A DNA stretch of 64,000 bases, taken from Acanthococcus lagerstroemiae (lineage: Eukaryota > Arthropoda > Insecta > Hemiptera > Eriococcidae). The stretch spans positions 62,117,211 to 62,181,210 of the forward strand of contig CM063113.1 of the NCBI GenBank assembly GCA_031841125.1, written 5' to 3'. Below are positions 37,338 through 49,081 of this stretch, one piece after another. A program made the translations under genes and the position numbers. Numbering within the stretch: the stretch's first letter is position 1; every line of letters starts with the position of its first letter. The notes beneath the pieces are model-generated. The model had not been told where the DNA came from and did not search any database. It saw only the letters and a list, made by a program, of their open reading frames with translations.

Positions 37338-37435
37338 AAGAGTCAAAAGTGAGTGTTTACATGCCGAGGGAAAGTTTGCGAACGAGCGTAGCGAGTTCGC
37401 AATTTCCGAGTCATGTAAACTCACTTTTGGCTCTT
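37338..37435. repeat. 98-bp nested hairpin
   Basis: The outer arms AAGAGTCAAAAGTGAG (37338) and CTCACTTTTGGCTCTT (ending 37435) enclose inner arms GGAAAGTTTGCGAAC and GTTCGCAATTTCC. The tip is GAGCGTAGCGA. The structure is nearly perfectly self-complementary. It lies immediately before the inverted-repeat element at 37446. Confidence 0.75.
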
Positions 37436-37445
37436 GTTGTGGAAG

Positions 37446-38000
37446 ATATTTTTTATAATACTTGATCAGAAGCGGCAATGTTTTTCGCTGATATGGTCTA
37501 TATTTTGTATTTATTTATTTAAATTAGACAGGTGATTTTTGTGTGCATAATTAATACAAAAATTTAATTTGCTCAGTTAATTACTACAAAGTACATTATC
37601 ACAGTCTTGTCTTCAGTTTGTTCACGTGCACAAACAACATACGCAGGTAGTGGCCAGCAAAAACGTAACGACGGTTAACAACAAACGGTAACAGCTGTAC
37701 TACATTGTGAATATTTAAATGCGTTCTTAAGTCGCTATCTTGTTATTCGCTCTGTGGCCGAGTGGTTAGAGACAATCGCTGCATTCCAGTCAGATGGTTC
37801 AATGGACGTGGGTTCGATTCCCCGATACGAAATTACTGGCCAGCAATTTTTTCATGTAAAAACGCTTTACATTGAGGGACGTTTACTTTACATGCAGGTT
37901 TCGTTAGCACTCGATGCATGAATGATAGTCGCTTCTTGTCATCCGTATAACACCAACGTAAACATTGCCTCTCTGATCAAGTAGTATAAAAAATTAATAT
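37446..38000. mobile_element. Inverted-repeat element enclosing a tRNA-like sequence
   Basis: The arms at 37446-37483 (ATACTTGATCAGAAGCGGCA and neighbours) and 37960-38000 (TTGCCTCTCTGATCAAGTAG and neighbours) are about 40 bp and imperfectly complementary. Between them lies a tRNA-like segment with Pol III boxes at 37749-37832. No protein frame is present. It could be a composite of a tRNA-derived SINE and a foldback element. Confidence 0.5.
37749..37832 (+). ncRNA. tRNA-like sequence with A and B boxes (pseudogene or SINE head)
   Basis: An A box, TGGCCGAGTGGTTAGA (37755-37770), resembles serine and leucine tRNAs. A B box, GGGTTCGATTCCCC (37810-37823), lies about 40 bases further on. The T arm keeps only three clean pairs, the acceptor ends pair poorly and the anticodon arm is weak, so a working tRNA is unlikely. 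The length suits a class II tRNA with a long variable arm. Confidence 0.5.
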
Positions 38001-39052
38001 TCAAAAGAGTCCGACGCTTCGCACTTTTCCTCAGTCTCGCCCGAACTATCTCATTAACGCACTTCTGTATCAGTTTTCGATTCGTCGACGACTAAGAAGT
38101 ACTCGAAATCAAAATCCAATTAGTTATGGAATCCCCTACATATGAGGCGAGTAAATTCCGCCGGTTTTCTTTTCCGTCCTCGTGCCCGCTGCTTCCTTTT
38201 TCTCATCTTTATTATGATTAGTTTTTCGTATTTTTTCTTGTTGGAGCGTAAAACGCGCACTACGAGGCTCGAATTTCTGAAAATGATTTTACGTATAGAA
38301 TGGCCGATGTACTGGATATCGTTTTCACGCTATATTTTCGATAAAATGCGCGTCCTTATTTACGATATGGCGACTTTTTATAATTCGCGAAAGGACGTTG
38401 GTTCGCGCTATCGCACCGTAGCTTGTGTAAAGTTCATCGGACACCGCTGCCGTATATCTTCGAATGTGCCTGTACGCCTTGGACGACCTTTTCGGACGAT
38501 TTCCCCTCGGCTACTCGGTACTAGCCGTATGCATGTGTAACACGTAAAACACAATCGAGAAGACATCATTTTCGTCATTTTCAGCGCTATTATACTAAAT
38601 TTCATAATCGCCGTTTTTTTCCTTCCTCCATACTACTTAGCGTGCGGCAAGGCGGCGCCCACGTGCCTCAAAATTTAGTTAGTATAATCGTAACTATATA
38701 GGTAGTATAGTAGGTATACATACCTATACAACATAATATGTATGTATGGTGTACGTTATATTGTATACCGTTAGATTGGAAGTGTAAATTTTCGTTGCGT
38801 AATGACGTTGGCGATGCTTTTATATGGGCAAGCTGAGCTGAGGTGGCGGTGTGTCGTGTTCAGTTTACGTGACTTAAATTACCGTTACACGCGGAAATAT
38901 GAAACGGCCCGAAGCCGGCCGGCCTCTTGCCCCGCAATTCCAGCACTCAGTTATTCGCAACTTTTTCCTAATAGCCTCAATAATGCTGTACTAACACGAA
39001 GTTGGTGGTGCGTATGTATTAATAGCGAAGCGTTCGATTTTTTTTGTCTTAG

Positions 39053-39256
39053 GTAATCCAGAACCGAAAGTCCGGTGGCTGATAAACAGTTCGGTAGTAG
39101 ACGACGAATACGAAGTAAACGCTGGCGACGTCATCGAAAACAAACTAACTTGGCCCGGAGTTACGCGAAAAGATTTAAATTCGGTGTTCACGTGCCAAGC
39201 CACCAATACGAAACTGACTGACCCTCAAGAAAGCAGCGTTATCTTGGATTTGAGAC
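39053..39256 (+). CDS. Sidestep-family exon: second half of Ig domain 2
   Basis: The acceptor is TTTTTTTGTCTTAG before 39053 and the donor is GTGAGT at 39257. There are 67 whole codons between two split codons. The product starts NPEPKVRWLINSSVV, which contains the core tryptophan of Ig2 and an NSS sequon. It runs to the F-strand motif LNSVFTCQATNTKL with the second Ig2 cysteine and ends SSVILDLR. In the Side family this exon closes Ig2 and leads into the LRP/VRP linker of Ig3, which is what the next exon supplies. It sits 31.7 kb after the previous exon, by far the longest intron in the window. Confidence 0.93.
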
Positions 39257-40317
39257 GTGAGTAGAATGAGATAATTGCAAATTTCCGCACAAATTCGCCA
39301 TTTTCTTCTTACTGACAGTACATACTCGTATGTACACGTATTATTCTTCTTCGATACCCACTATTTTTCTTCCTGGCGGCTACGAATAAAATATACATAC
39401 CTACGCGCTAGGCGCTTTGAAACGCGTGGCTACATTTGTCGAATTGTCGTACTTTATGTCTAGACGGTTATTATTGTGTACTAGTAGATCTCGATGGTTG
39501 ATATCTTTAAAAAATGTATTAGGAAAATTCTCGGAGCTTGGACACATTTGCGAACGAATAATTTCTCATACGATGAAGTGGCATTCCGAATATGAACTCT
39601 TCGTTCGCATTTTAGGTGAAGTCTTACAATTAGCCCCTGAAAAGCTGAAAAAATGGTTTACTCGAACATCTACCCTGCTGACAAGAATCGAGGATACATT
39701 TGGAGCTTTGTTACACACGCCCAATACTGGTTTTATAGCCAAATTACGACAACTCTTAAGCGCGTTTTTTTGTCTTCTTCCGCTTCTTTCTTTCCTTCCT
39801 CTTGGATACGCTTGTTTGTAGCCTTATTCATTATACGACCTCGATAGGAAAATGTCCTACTTACACAAACATGGTCTAGGAAACCATTCGATTCGATAAT
39901 ATCTCAAAATAAATGAATATTTGGACCTAAGCCAGTGTAGGTTTCGTCTCTTTTTCCACAATATCTTTGCGAACAGAACGATCGCAGTACCAATCGAGGT
40001 GGATACATCTTCGGCACAGAAAATGAGATGGTCTAACGCAACAAACATCGAGGGAAGCGAAGGTAAACTACCACAGCTAATGTGCCTTGAAAACTGTGTG
40101 ACAGAAAATCACGCGGTCGCTAAGCCCTGATAGGATTTTGTAAGGAGCGAGGAAGATTAGGCCATCATACGTCTGTTAAATGTCATCTAAGTTCATTTGT
40201 CTTCGATTCTTGTCAGTGGGGTCGGGAGTGCAACAACCTAACTACTAGGTTGTTGTCTCATCGAATTATTTTTTCCGATTCGATGCGAACTGATTTTAAT
40301 TTCATTTTTGATTGCAG
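39257..40317 (+). other. Intron 2 of the Sidestep-family gene
   Basis: GTGAGT donor and TTGCAG acceptor, 1,061 nt. Frames of up to 134 codons inside it show no family motif. Confidence 0.88.
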
Positions 40318-40463
40318 TCCGGCCTGTGAACATAGAATTATTCAGAACAAATACTGCGTTAATGGCGGATAGGCGGTACGACGTCACATGTGCTTCTTCC
40401 GGATCGCGACCACCGGCTGTTATTACTTGGTACAAGAATAATAAACAGCTTCGTAAAGTTAAG
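40318..40463 (+). CDS. Sidestep-family exon: first half of Ig domain 3
   Basis: The acceptor is TTTTTGATTGCAG before 40318 and the donor is GTAAGT at 40464. The exon enters with two bases that complete a split CTC codon, then has 48 codons and ends in phase 0. It reads RPVNIELFRTNTALMADRRY, then DVTCASSGSRPPAVITWYKN. The cysteine and tryptophan are the first cysteine and core tryptophan of Ig3. The SGSRPPAVITW segment is a hallmark of Side and related Beat/Side partners. It ends KQLRKVK, in frame with the exon at 48937. Confidence 0.95.
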
Positions 40464-41859
40464 GTAAGTCACAACGGCAAAGTGCGTCCATTATTCGGAA
40501 GTTGTTGCGCGTCTTCGATGACAGATGCCGCTGATTAAGTACCGTCTCTTTTGAAAATTAGCCTTTGATTGTTGTATCGGCTAAAAATCTACGATGTTAT
40601 CCAACCAGCTTTCATCTTCTGGGGGTAAAGTCAGCCTCTCCTCTCCTTCAACATCGGATATCAATTTTATAAGTCTATATGTACCTTGTCTGTCGTCGTT
40701 TCTCCTGCATACACCAAAAATCTGGCCTCTTTCTACCTTAATTAACAAAAAAAGAAGGCCAAGTAAGTTGTACCGTATCTGAAAATTCTAAAAATTTCCG
40801 GGCTGTGATCTGTTACCTACAAAGGCATTTATACTACTACACTAGATGCCCAACTTCAGCCTGCTAGCAGTATAGATAAACCCTTCTCACACGCCCCGAG
40901 TTGTAGTACCTCATCTGCTAGCCTCACCGGTATAGATAGAAAATGGCTCCAATTCATTTTAAATGGGAAATTGGTCATTTTTAAGTCGTACTAATCTTGC
41001 TTTAGGCGGGTAAAAGGGTCTGAAAATTTGACAGACCATGCATTCGTATCTTGAGAGCAGGAAAATATTTAAAAAAAAAACAATATTGTACACTTCAATT
41101 TTTTTTTTTTAAATTCGAACGCTGGCACGTCCACGCGAAATTCACCGTGTGTTTCAAGTGGGAAAAATGAGTATACCGGCGATCGGCGAACGCGTATGCA
41201 AGCATTCGCACAAAGCCTGGATACCCTTATTTTATTGAGGTAGTATAGGAAGTTAGATATCGAGTGTATGTACATGTAAATGTCTTTGGTTACCTATAAA
41301 TAAGTTACAGTCAGCCAGCAGCCAGATCGAATCGAGAGATGGCCAGTGAATTAGCCAGCCTGTGAGCTAGATCTGTAGACACAGAGAAATAAATATTTAT
41401 TTTAGTAAACCAACTATTCTGCTAATCGGCAAACGAAACGGATAAGTAGCAAAAAAAAAAGAAAATTGATGAAAGAAAGCCAGCAACCTGACTGATGGAG
41501 AGGTAGGTAGTTTTCCTTCCACAAATAGGACAGAAATTAAGCAAAAATTTGTGATAATAAAATTCACAATCCGGAAACTAGACCTCTGAACATTCTATAT
41601 CTTGTTGTGACGGTCCTTATAGGTATTATAAAAATGATTAAAGAAAAAAAAATCAAAATTCCAAAGATGCACTTCCTGAATTGGATTCAATAAAAAGAAG
41701 TTCCGTAAAATTTGAAAAAAATCGGAGGGAGGTGGTAGTTAACCTATATTGGGAGGTTGAAATTCTGCGGACAATTACATTAATTTTTGCTTTTTAATTT
41801 TGAACTCTGCTAGCCCTTCTTGTTTTCGACCAAAAAATTATTTTATTCTTCATCCGGAA

Positions 41860-42870
41860 ACTATTGTGATCGCTGAAACCAATCTTGAGGCCATTTTGAA
41901 CCTATTTCCTTCCCTTTGAGCTTCAGTGCGGAGCTAATTTTAAGTAATAAAATAATTCTGGTTTACATAAGGTTAAAAATAGTTTAAATATATTGTTTCG
42001 TAGGTGGCTGAATTAAAATCTGAGATATTTTTGAACTTGTCTCCATCTCCTCATTTCGAAGTTCCATAGAGAGCTTGTATCGAGTAACAATCACTTCAAC
42101 GTATTTTGCACTATAATTACTCGTAGTTTAAAATCAGGAATTTTGAACCGCTGAATTTGAATCTGAGGTTCTTCTGATTCTGTCCTCTCATCTGTGGATT
42201 TCCCAGGGGGCCAATATTGAGTACTGAGTATCTCAATTTACAATATTGTGCTAATAGTTGACGTCGCCATTTTCTATGTCGCTAAATTTAAATCTGAGAT
42301 TCTTTCGAACCAACCTTCTCATTTTTAGGTTTCAAGGGGAGGGGGGAGGGTCAATCTTAAGTAACGATCACTTTGATGTATTTCAGCGTGCAACTATTTG
42401 AAAAGTAAAATGCATTGAAATAGTAATTACGTAATAGTAGCCTGCTGTGGACGCTGAAAATTAAGGGATAGTTTTAAAATGACGTCAGATTTGAATTGAG
42501 CGATCTAAAAAAACTGTAGTATCAACTATTCGTGGCGCATTATGCGTTGAAATACTCAATACGCAATACTGGCCCTCTGTGAAGCCCGCAGATGAGTACC
42601 AGGCTTACAATGACCTTAGATTTGAATTAGGCAACCCGAAATTCCTCAATTCCGACTATTTGGAATGCAGTTTGCACTTAATACGAGCCCCATGCGGAAC
42701 CTAAAAATGAGGGAACACGTTCAAATTACCTCAGATTTGAATTAATTGGCCCAAAAAAACCGTAGGTATATTTAACTATTAGCAACCTCGTGTAAGCTGG
42801 AATTATCATTACTTACCCCTCCGCTGAAGATGGTTCAAATCAGCCTCAAAATTGGATTCAGCAACCAGAA
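41860..42870. repeat. Degenerate tandem repeat, unit about 125-135 bp
   Basis: Roughly six to seven diverged units contain, in order, GCTGAATTTGAATCTGAG, a TTCTGA block, CTCATTTTTAGGTT, GGGGCCAATATTGAGTA and CACTTCAACGTATTTTGCAC. Units differ strongly, so only alignment would fix the period. It has no coding content. Confidence 0.65.
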
Positions 42871-43654
42871 TAGTTTTCAAATGAAGAACAAAATAATATT
42901 CTGGTCGATAACAATCGGATCCAGTGGAAGTCGAAACGAAAAAGGCAAGAACCATCGTTATTTCCCATAAGTATTTTAACCCCCATGCGGGGGCGGATCA
43001 AACTGCTCTTATTTTTTTCGAACTTTGTAGAATATGTTTTTTCTGTTGGAACCCACGTCGGAGGTCACATTTTGAAATTCATGAGTCACAAAATAAGGAC
43101 CACCTTCTATATCCAATATGTCTCCGTTTCCGTACCTCTCCCCCCTCATATTTGAAAAACTGAGCCTAAAACAAGACATTTTGTGAGAGAATCAGCCAGA
43201 ACGATGAACATGCAGACAAACCGAAAGACAGACATATAGAACAGATTTTAAACCCGAAATTTCCTCCCTCCTTCTAGAAAATAACTCCCGAATCGGCGAG
43301 CGACTTAGTACATATTTTGAGTGGTTAAGGAGCGAATGTCCTCATTGTATAATAAAATACTTCGGAATAAAATAATAGAAGTCCGAATTCCCTTTCAGAA
43401 ACAAACGTATGGAAGCCGTCTCGGAAACATCATGAGGGATGACGGAGTAGATTTGAGTTTTTCTCCGGCTGCCAGGCTTATAGCAATAATTATAGACTCC
43501 TCGAAGGGTGTGAAGATTTTCTTTAGTTTTGAGTTGGAGCTAGTACAGCGAACTAGAAAGTGTAAGAAATTTTAGTGTTTTTTTTTTGGAATTCTACGTC
43601 TTTCGGAATGTAACACAAACATTGCCATAATAATTGTATTAAGCTTGAACCAAA

Positions 43655-43871
43655 CAGGGACGAAAATAAGGGGAGGGGCACGGGGGCAGCTTGTCTCCCA
43701 AGCCTCCGCCGGAGTTGAGAAATTTTAGTAGATGGATCAAAAATCACGCAAGTCGGAAAGTTTTTTTTTTGGCTAATACAAACAAATTTTGATATCTGAG
43801 AATTTTGTCTCGAGTCAGTTGGGAATTTAACAATTTTTACCCCTCCAGAAAAACTCTTCGCTACGTCCCTG
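43655..43871. mobile_element. Short hAT-like MITE B
   Basis: The element is 217 bp with inverted ends CAGGGACG...CGTCCCTG. Flanks GAACCAAA (43647-43654) and GAACCAAC (43872-43879) match at 7 of 8 bases. Its right end in reverse complement (CAGGGACGTAGCGAAGAG) resembles the start of the copy at 54420. Confidence 0.68.
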
Positions 43872-44670
43872 GAACCAACCAATGTTTACAGCATTAGTAA
43901 GGAGGCAAAGGGTGATGGGGTAACAGCCAAAATGCCTTGTATCGTTGATGACCTACTTACAAATGGAAACTGATTCGTACGTTCGAAAACGCTGTTATTC
44001 CACTTATACCTGAAATATAGATTTCAAGTACCTCTAAATTGGTTGTATTGCATTTTCGAATCCAAACAGATCGTAATATACGTCCGTGCTTGTCAAACAA
44101 CGGATGAGTAAATGGCTCTGTGGCGCGAAACTGGCGTGCAGACAATAGGGAGATACGCTCGTATGCGGTCATACATATATCTTAATTCTAATCGTTGAGG
44201 AAAAAGCTTCTACCCCCGACAATACGAAGCAAATTACGACGAATCGGGGCGTGAGAAAAATCGTACCCACTGTACCGAGTTCCTTCACACGCGTTCGTTC
44301 TATTCAGCGATGGTTGAAGTGTATTTACATCGAAATTCTTACCCAACAAACTCGCAACACCGTTCAAACTCGAATCGAAGACACACAATGAAAGTGGAAA
44401 CATCTTTCTTCGAACGCAGTTTATGTACTGCGGGTATGTATAGGTACGAATGCAAGCTAGGGGGGGGGGGAAGAATGGAAAGAGAGTTTCTGCGAATATT
44501 TCTTGTTCGTGTATCTCGCGAATGTGCTTTGCAAATCGAAATATTCCAAATGGAACGTCTACGCTGAAAATTCCAGTTGGCACAAATTATATTAAAATAA
44601 GTGACAAAAAAGGCGATAGAAGTTTACGCAATGGATAACTTTTAATCTAGTAAAATCTTCGAGGGATGTT

Positions 44671-44789
<119 letters not shown>

Positions 44790-46605
44790 TGAGAGAGAAA
44801 ACCATAAGACTACTATTAGTCTCAGCGCTTTAGACACGAGTAGCGATTTCGGTGATCAGCAAAGACTGAGCATCCAAAGGCGAATGAGCGAACACACGAA
44901 TGAAAGTAAACAGACAGACAGACGGAAAGAAAGAAAGATAAAAAGAATACACCTATAAGGCAGCAAAAACGGCGAAAAGATATGGTCCGTACAGAAATAC
45001 TTCGCCGCATGGAAATTCGCTTCACGTCCCGTAGTCTTGCCCATGCACTTCAGTTATCAACTTTTCGTATAACTCGCAGTTTGAACTTGGCCTAAAGTTT
45101 AATTTCATTTCTTTTACACGGGTCTTAAATTTTGTTAGCGTAAATTTTCCTCGTTATTAAGGATCCGCGTTTGACTGTATGAGTACGTGCGTGCGTAACC
45201 CGCTCTCTTAAATCTACTTTGTACGCAAATAAATGAAATTGTTTGAGAAAGTCGCCGAAGAATTTCGTCGCAGTCATTTATCGGTCGGACGAAGAGACAG
45301 AAATGAGAATATACTCGTAATTAAAGTAACGAATCGAGGTGTCTGAGAAAGCGGTAAGTGATTAATTCCGGACAAAATTGGATTCGCGATTGTCGACGTT
45401 CGTTGGTCTATAATGCGAGATGGCTTCTGCTTCTTATACATCTGCTAGTGGGGTCGTTTTATAAGGTGATGCACCTACATCGCAGATTTCGAAATCGGCG
45501 TCTAGTCGCTCTCTCATTTCGTAAAGATTCGTACATGAGACGGCCCGAATCATCGTTGAGCCTCCGAGTCCCGAATAAATAAGTAATATATTTTCGAGAC
45601 TGCGCTTCGAATTTTTTTGAATTTTGGGCCTAGATGGAAGTGTGTGAAAATTGCACTTAATTATGTATACATACGGACATGAAAATCTCGAATGGAATTG
45701 CCCCTCGCATTTCTTTAATGGAGTTAGAACTACTTAGCTAAAATGGTCATCATTGGAACTTGAATTCGAAACTAACTCGGTTCAAAAGCGAAACTGGATC
45801 TGAAAGACGAATAACTTCACGTTTCGCTGTCGCGAATCTGATGTAGATAGTAAAATGAAAAATTTCGATTTATTTTCTTCGTATAATTTTTGTCGTTGAT
45901 CAATTACTATAACCTTCAGAGATGGTGAAAACTAAAACGCACGTGTAAAATCTACGTTGGTAAAAGTATTTCGTACTGTATTCGCGTTACGATCACCTAG
46001 AAAAACTCGGCCGAATTCTGCAAATTGAACTAAAGGTTCACCGAATTAAATTTACGGAAATTTCATCTTCTTTTTCACTTCCGCATCATCCTTTATCTCC
46101 TTCCAAGTGATCAATATTTTCTGGTCTAAAAAGAACAAATACCTCGGGTGACTGTATCGAATAGGTATTATAAGTAAGTCAACGAGTACTTTTACATTGT
46201 TGGAAAAACGAGTGAATTATATGAGATAAAACGATTCACTTATAATTCGTCAAAGAATGTTACCGCGGAGGAGTAAATTCGTACCTGTAGACATCTCGCA
46301 TTAATAAGCCCAAAAATGATTCGGATAAGAAGTATGGAGACTGTGAAATATACGTATTTGTAGATATGACAAACATGTTCCGTGTGTGATGCTATATACT
46401 TACCTAATAAACTCGAATAAGTGGGGATAACGTTTTCTATTAATTAACAATACATTTTTAATCGAATCCATCCAGTCCACATCAGTAATAAATTACTTAA
46501 TTCTGGTTTGCGTGTTTTCCGCTGCTTCACAAGTAAATAATTATCGACGAATTTCACCAGTAGGGTGTGAATCATTTAACATCACATTTTATTTGTTGAA
46601 CTCAG

Positions 46606-46751
46606 CCTCCGCCTTGCTTCTCCCGTAAAAAAAGATGATAGGCGAGCCGTCTACGTGAAGTCAAAAAATTACGGGGTATATCTTGTGCCCCAGGATTCAG
46701 CCAAAGGAGCAGACAATCAGCCGGACACTCCCTCCGACCTCGGGAATATCA
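46606..46751 (+). other. Candidate cryptic or alternative exon inside intron 3
   Basis: An open stretch lies between an acceptor-like TGTTGAACTCAG at 46594-46605 and a good donor GTGAGT at 46752. A second acceptor-like CCCCAG at 46688-46693 would give a 58-nt version. The open frame (one base, 48 codons, one base) reads LRLASPVKKDDRRAVYVKSK near its start and PDTPSDLGNI at its end, which is not an Ig sequence. Neither version keeps the frame between the phase-0 exons at 40463 and 48937. If used, it would truncate the protein or act as a poison exon. It may equally be chance. Confidence 0.2.
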
Positions 46752-48285
46752 GTGAGTTGTCGAGTTTCAACCGAGTCTGAACAGAATTTTAAAGTCTTCA
46801 TTGGTTTTACGTAATCTTTGATTCTGCGGTGTGACCGTGGTTTCGTGATGAAAGATTTTCTTGCAAAACTCCGTCATTAATATTGGTAGTGGAAGAGAAG
46901 CTCGTATTTTATCTACAGCGGCTCTGAAATGGAAATCACCATCGTCGAGCTACCTTGAATAGTCGTTTCTAAGTGGGTGGGAAAGTCAAGTGAGAAGCTA
47001 TAGGATTTTCAAAGAATGAGTAACTTCACCAAAAGTGTCATGATTTTCTTCGTGGAAAATGATCTCTGGCCGTCTCGCCTCACTTATTTGGAATCGCCTT
47101 GCCTTCGCCTGGGGAATGTGGTGGTACCGGCATTCTTATTCTTTTTATCGATTTAGTAAAGGGTTTGACTTTCATAATCACATTTCATGTCACTTTTTTC
47201 AGGGAGTAAAACAAATGAGAATTTTCTAGGATTTTTTATAATCAAGGATTAAAAGTTTCAACAGCTTCGAGTAGTGACAGTGATTAAAAGAAAGCATTTT
47301 TATGAACGTTAATTCTGAAACGCGTTTGTACTTCTTCTCTGGGTCATACACACATCCGCATTTTTTGCTACAGGTCCTAAAGCTATATAACCTCGCATTC
47401 CCAAACTATAAATATCGAAGTATAAATTTAAAATTGCTGGCATTTGTTGTGGCCATTTTGAAAAATACCTACCTATTTTTCTCCTTGATTTGCATTTATT
47501 ATGCCAAAAATTAATCGTAATATTACTTAGAGAATTTATTTGATTGGAAACCTACCCACCAAAGCTCGCTTGTCTACGCGAGGTGAATAATAAGATAGTT
47601 CTGACGTTCAGTACTTTCGATTAGGAGGGGGAAGGGTCATGCTCGGTTATGTGGTAACCTAGCTTCGCGGTTTCCGGATGATCAAGGCAGTTGATATCGA
47701 ATATTCGATGGATACTGAAAACAAGTTCTTTTTCTCTCACTTCTCCAAACCCGTCTATTCCTGTTATTACTTGTCCTTCCTGATAATACATACATTCCTG
47801 CCCGCTTCTTTCGATTCTTATCGACTTTTCCTAAAATTACTTGACTTTCTTGACCTAACGAGAGAGGGGGAAAACTCACCGATGATCATCGTGGAAAACT
47901 CGGCAGCGAGGACTCGGTTCTTGGACGCGACATAAGTAAGATCGTTGTGAAATTAGTAACTGTAAATTTCCGTCTGTGGACCAATTTTGAGTCTTTCTTG
48001 CGAAATCTAGTGAACATCCAAGTGCGTGATTCTTTTCCAATTTCGAGTAAACCCTGTATCGCGTATTTTGCTTACCCGGAACTCGTGATTGCGACGATTT
48101 GATAGGTACTTCCCGAAACACGTGTAGAAACGTCGAGATCTCTCCTCCGTTCCAACGACCACGACCAACCCGGAAGGTCCGAATTGCCCGTTCATCACCG
48201 AAGAAGACTCACTGTGTTCAACTAGAGGTCATAGGTTTCAAGTAACACGTAACGTACATTAATTGTCGCTGGTTGTTTAATTATA

Positions 48286-48525
48286 CCCCGCCTGACAATT
48301 GCCGACAGAAATCCGACAGTGTCAGAACTGCCAATTCTGACATTAAAAACGACACAAATGACAATTGCTTTAGCCAATCAGAACGCTGCGATGCAATTTC
48401 TGACACAAAAATGGTTCTAAACCGACAAAATACTGGCAAAGTAGGCGGGGCATGCTTCCTTTGTCAGAAATTTGACGGTCCGACAGTGTCATTATTGTCG
48501 GCCGACAGAAATTTTGTCAGACGGG
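48286..48525. mobile_element. Candidate inverted-repeat element rich in TGTCAGAAAT motifs
   Basis: The left end CCCCGCCTGACAATT pairs with the right end in reverse complement, CCCGTCTGACAAAATT. Between them the words CCGACAG, TGTCAGAA and GACAGAAAT recur on both strands. The roughly 240-bp block lies just upstream of the exon at 48937. No clear target duplication was found, so the class is open. Confidence 0.45.
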
Positions 48526-48936
48526 ACGTTATCTCGTACCTGCGTCTCTCCTGCTTGCCATCAGACCAGAGTGAGATCAGATACTCGAGGCATCTCGACA
48601 ACTTAATACTCAGCAAACTCTGAGTTACCTCGCAAGCCGTCCACGCAAGATCACCTAAGCCTCCCGTGCTCGATACCTCCGCCCTGTAGACCGATTTTGC
48701 TAGTCGTGGGGCCCTGCAGTGGTTCTAGCGAGTCCTGACGCGCCTTCTTTCTCCCAAGAAGCCTTGCCGTCGGTTACCACAGTTATGTCTAAATTTATGA
48801 TCATTCCAATGGTTGTCTTATTCCCCAATTGTCGCATATTATAGAGTGATTACGAATGTGAGGACAGCAAATGCATGAGTGGAAGTGAACCTAGTGAAAA
48901 ACTTTATAATATCGAGGTATTCTTGTTTCTGATTAG

Positions 48937-49081
48937 GAAAATACCAGAGAAAACATTACCAAAAGTGAGCTGAGCTTCGTTCCAACTACAGATGACGACG
49001 GTAAAACGATAACGTGTCGCGCCGAAAACCCAGTGGTTGCCGGACTCTTCCTGGAGGATCATTGGAAAATCAACGTTATTT
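48937..49081 (+). CDS. Sidestep-family exon: second half of Ig domain 3
   Basis: The acceptor is TTGTTTCTGATTAG before 48937 and the donor is GTAAGT at 49082. There are 48 codons plus one base. The exon starts in phase 0 (ENTRENITKSELSFVP, with an NIT sequon) and matches the phase-0 donor at 40464. DDGKTITCRAENP supplies the second cysteine of Ig3. The end, LEDHWKINVI, is the usual Ig3-Ig4 linker of the family, and the leftover T joins TT of the next exon to make Phe. Confidence 0.92.

Larger units (their letters stand above)
7375..39052 (+). other. Intron 1 of the Sidestep-family gene (31.7 kb)
   Basis: Donor GTAAGT at 7375, acceptor TTAG ending 39052. It carries most of the mobile elements listed. 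Stretches with nothing I can name are 8346-9957 (except about 15 G at 9431-9445), 10049-15229, 15681-20039, 21801-24959, 29658-36419 and 38001-39052. Scattered GACAGACA-like words occur near 10380-10480 and 11500-11620. Confidence 0.85.

Noticed and set aside
37749..37832. Functional tRNA-Ser or tRNA-Leu gene
   Set aside because: The acceptor, T and anticodon stems do not pair well, so it is listed only as tRNA-like.
38142..38540. 132-codon + strand frame just before the exon at 39053
   Set aside because: No recognised motif. Its phase does not connect to the Ig exons and a stop ends it before the acceptor.
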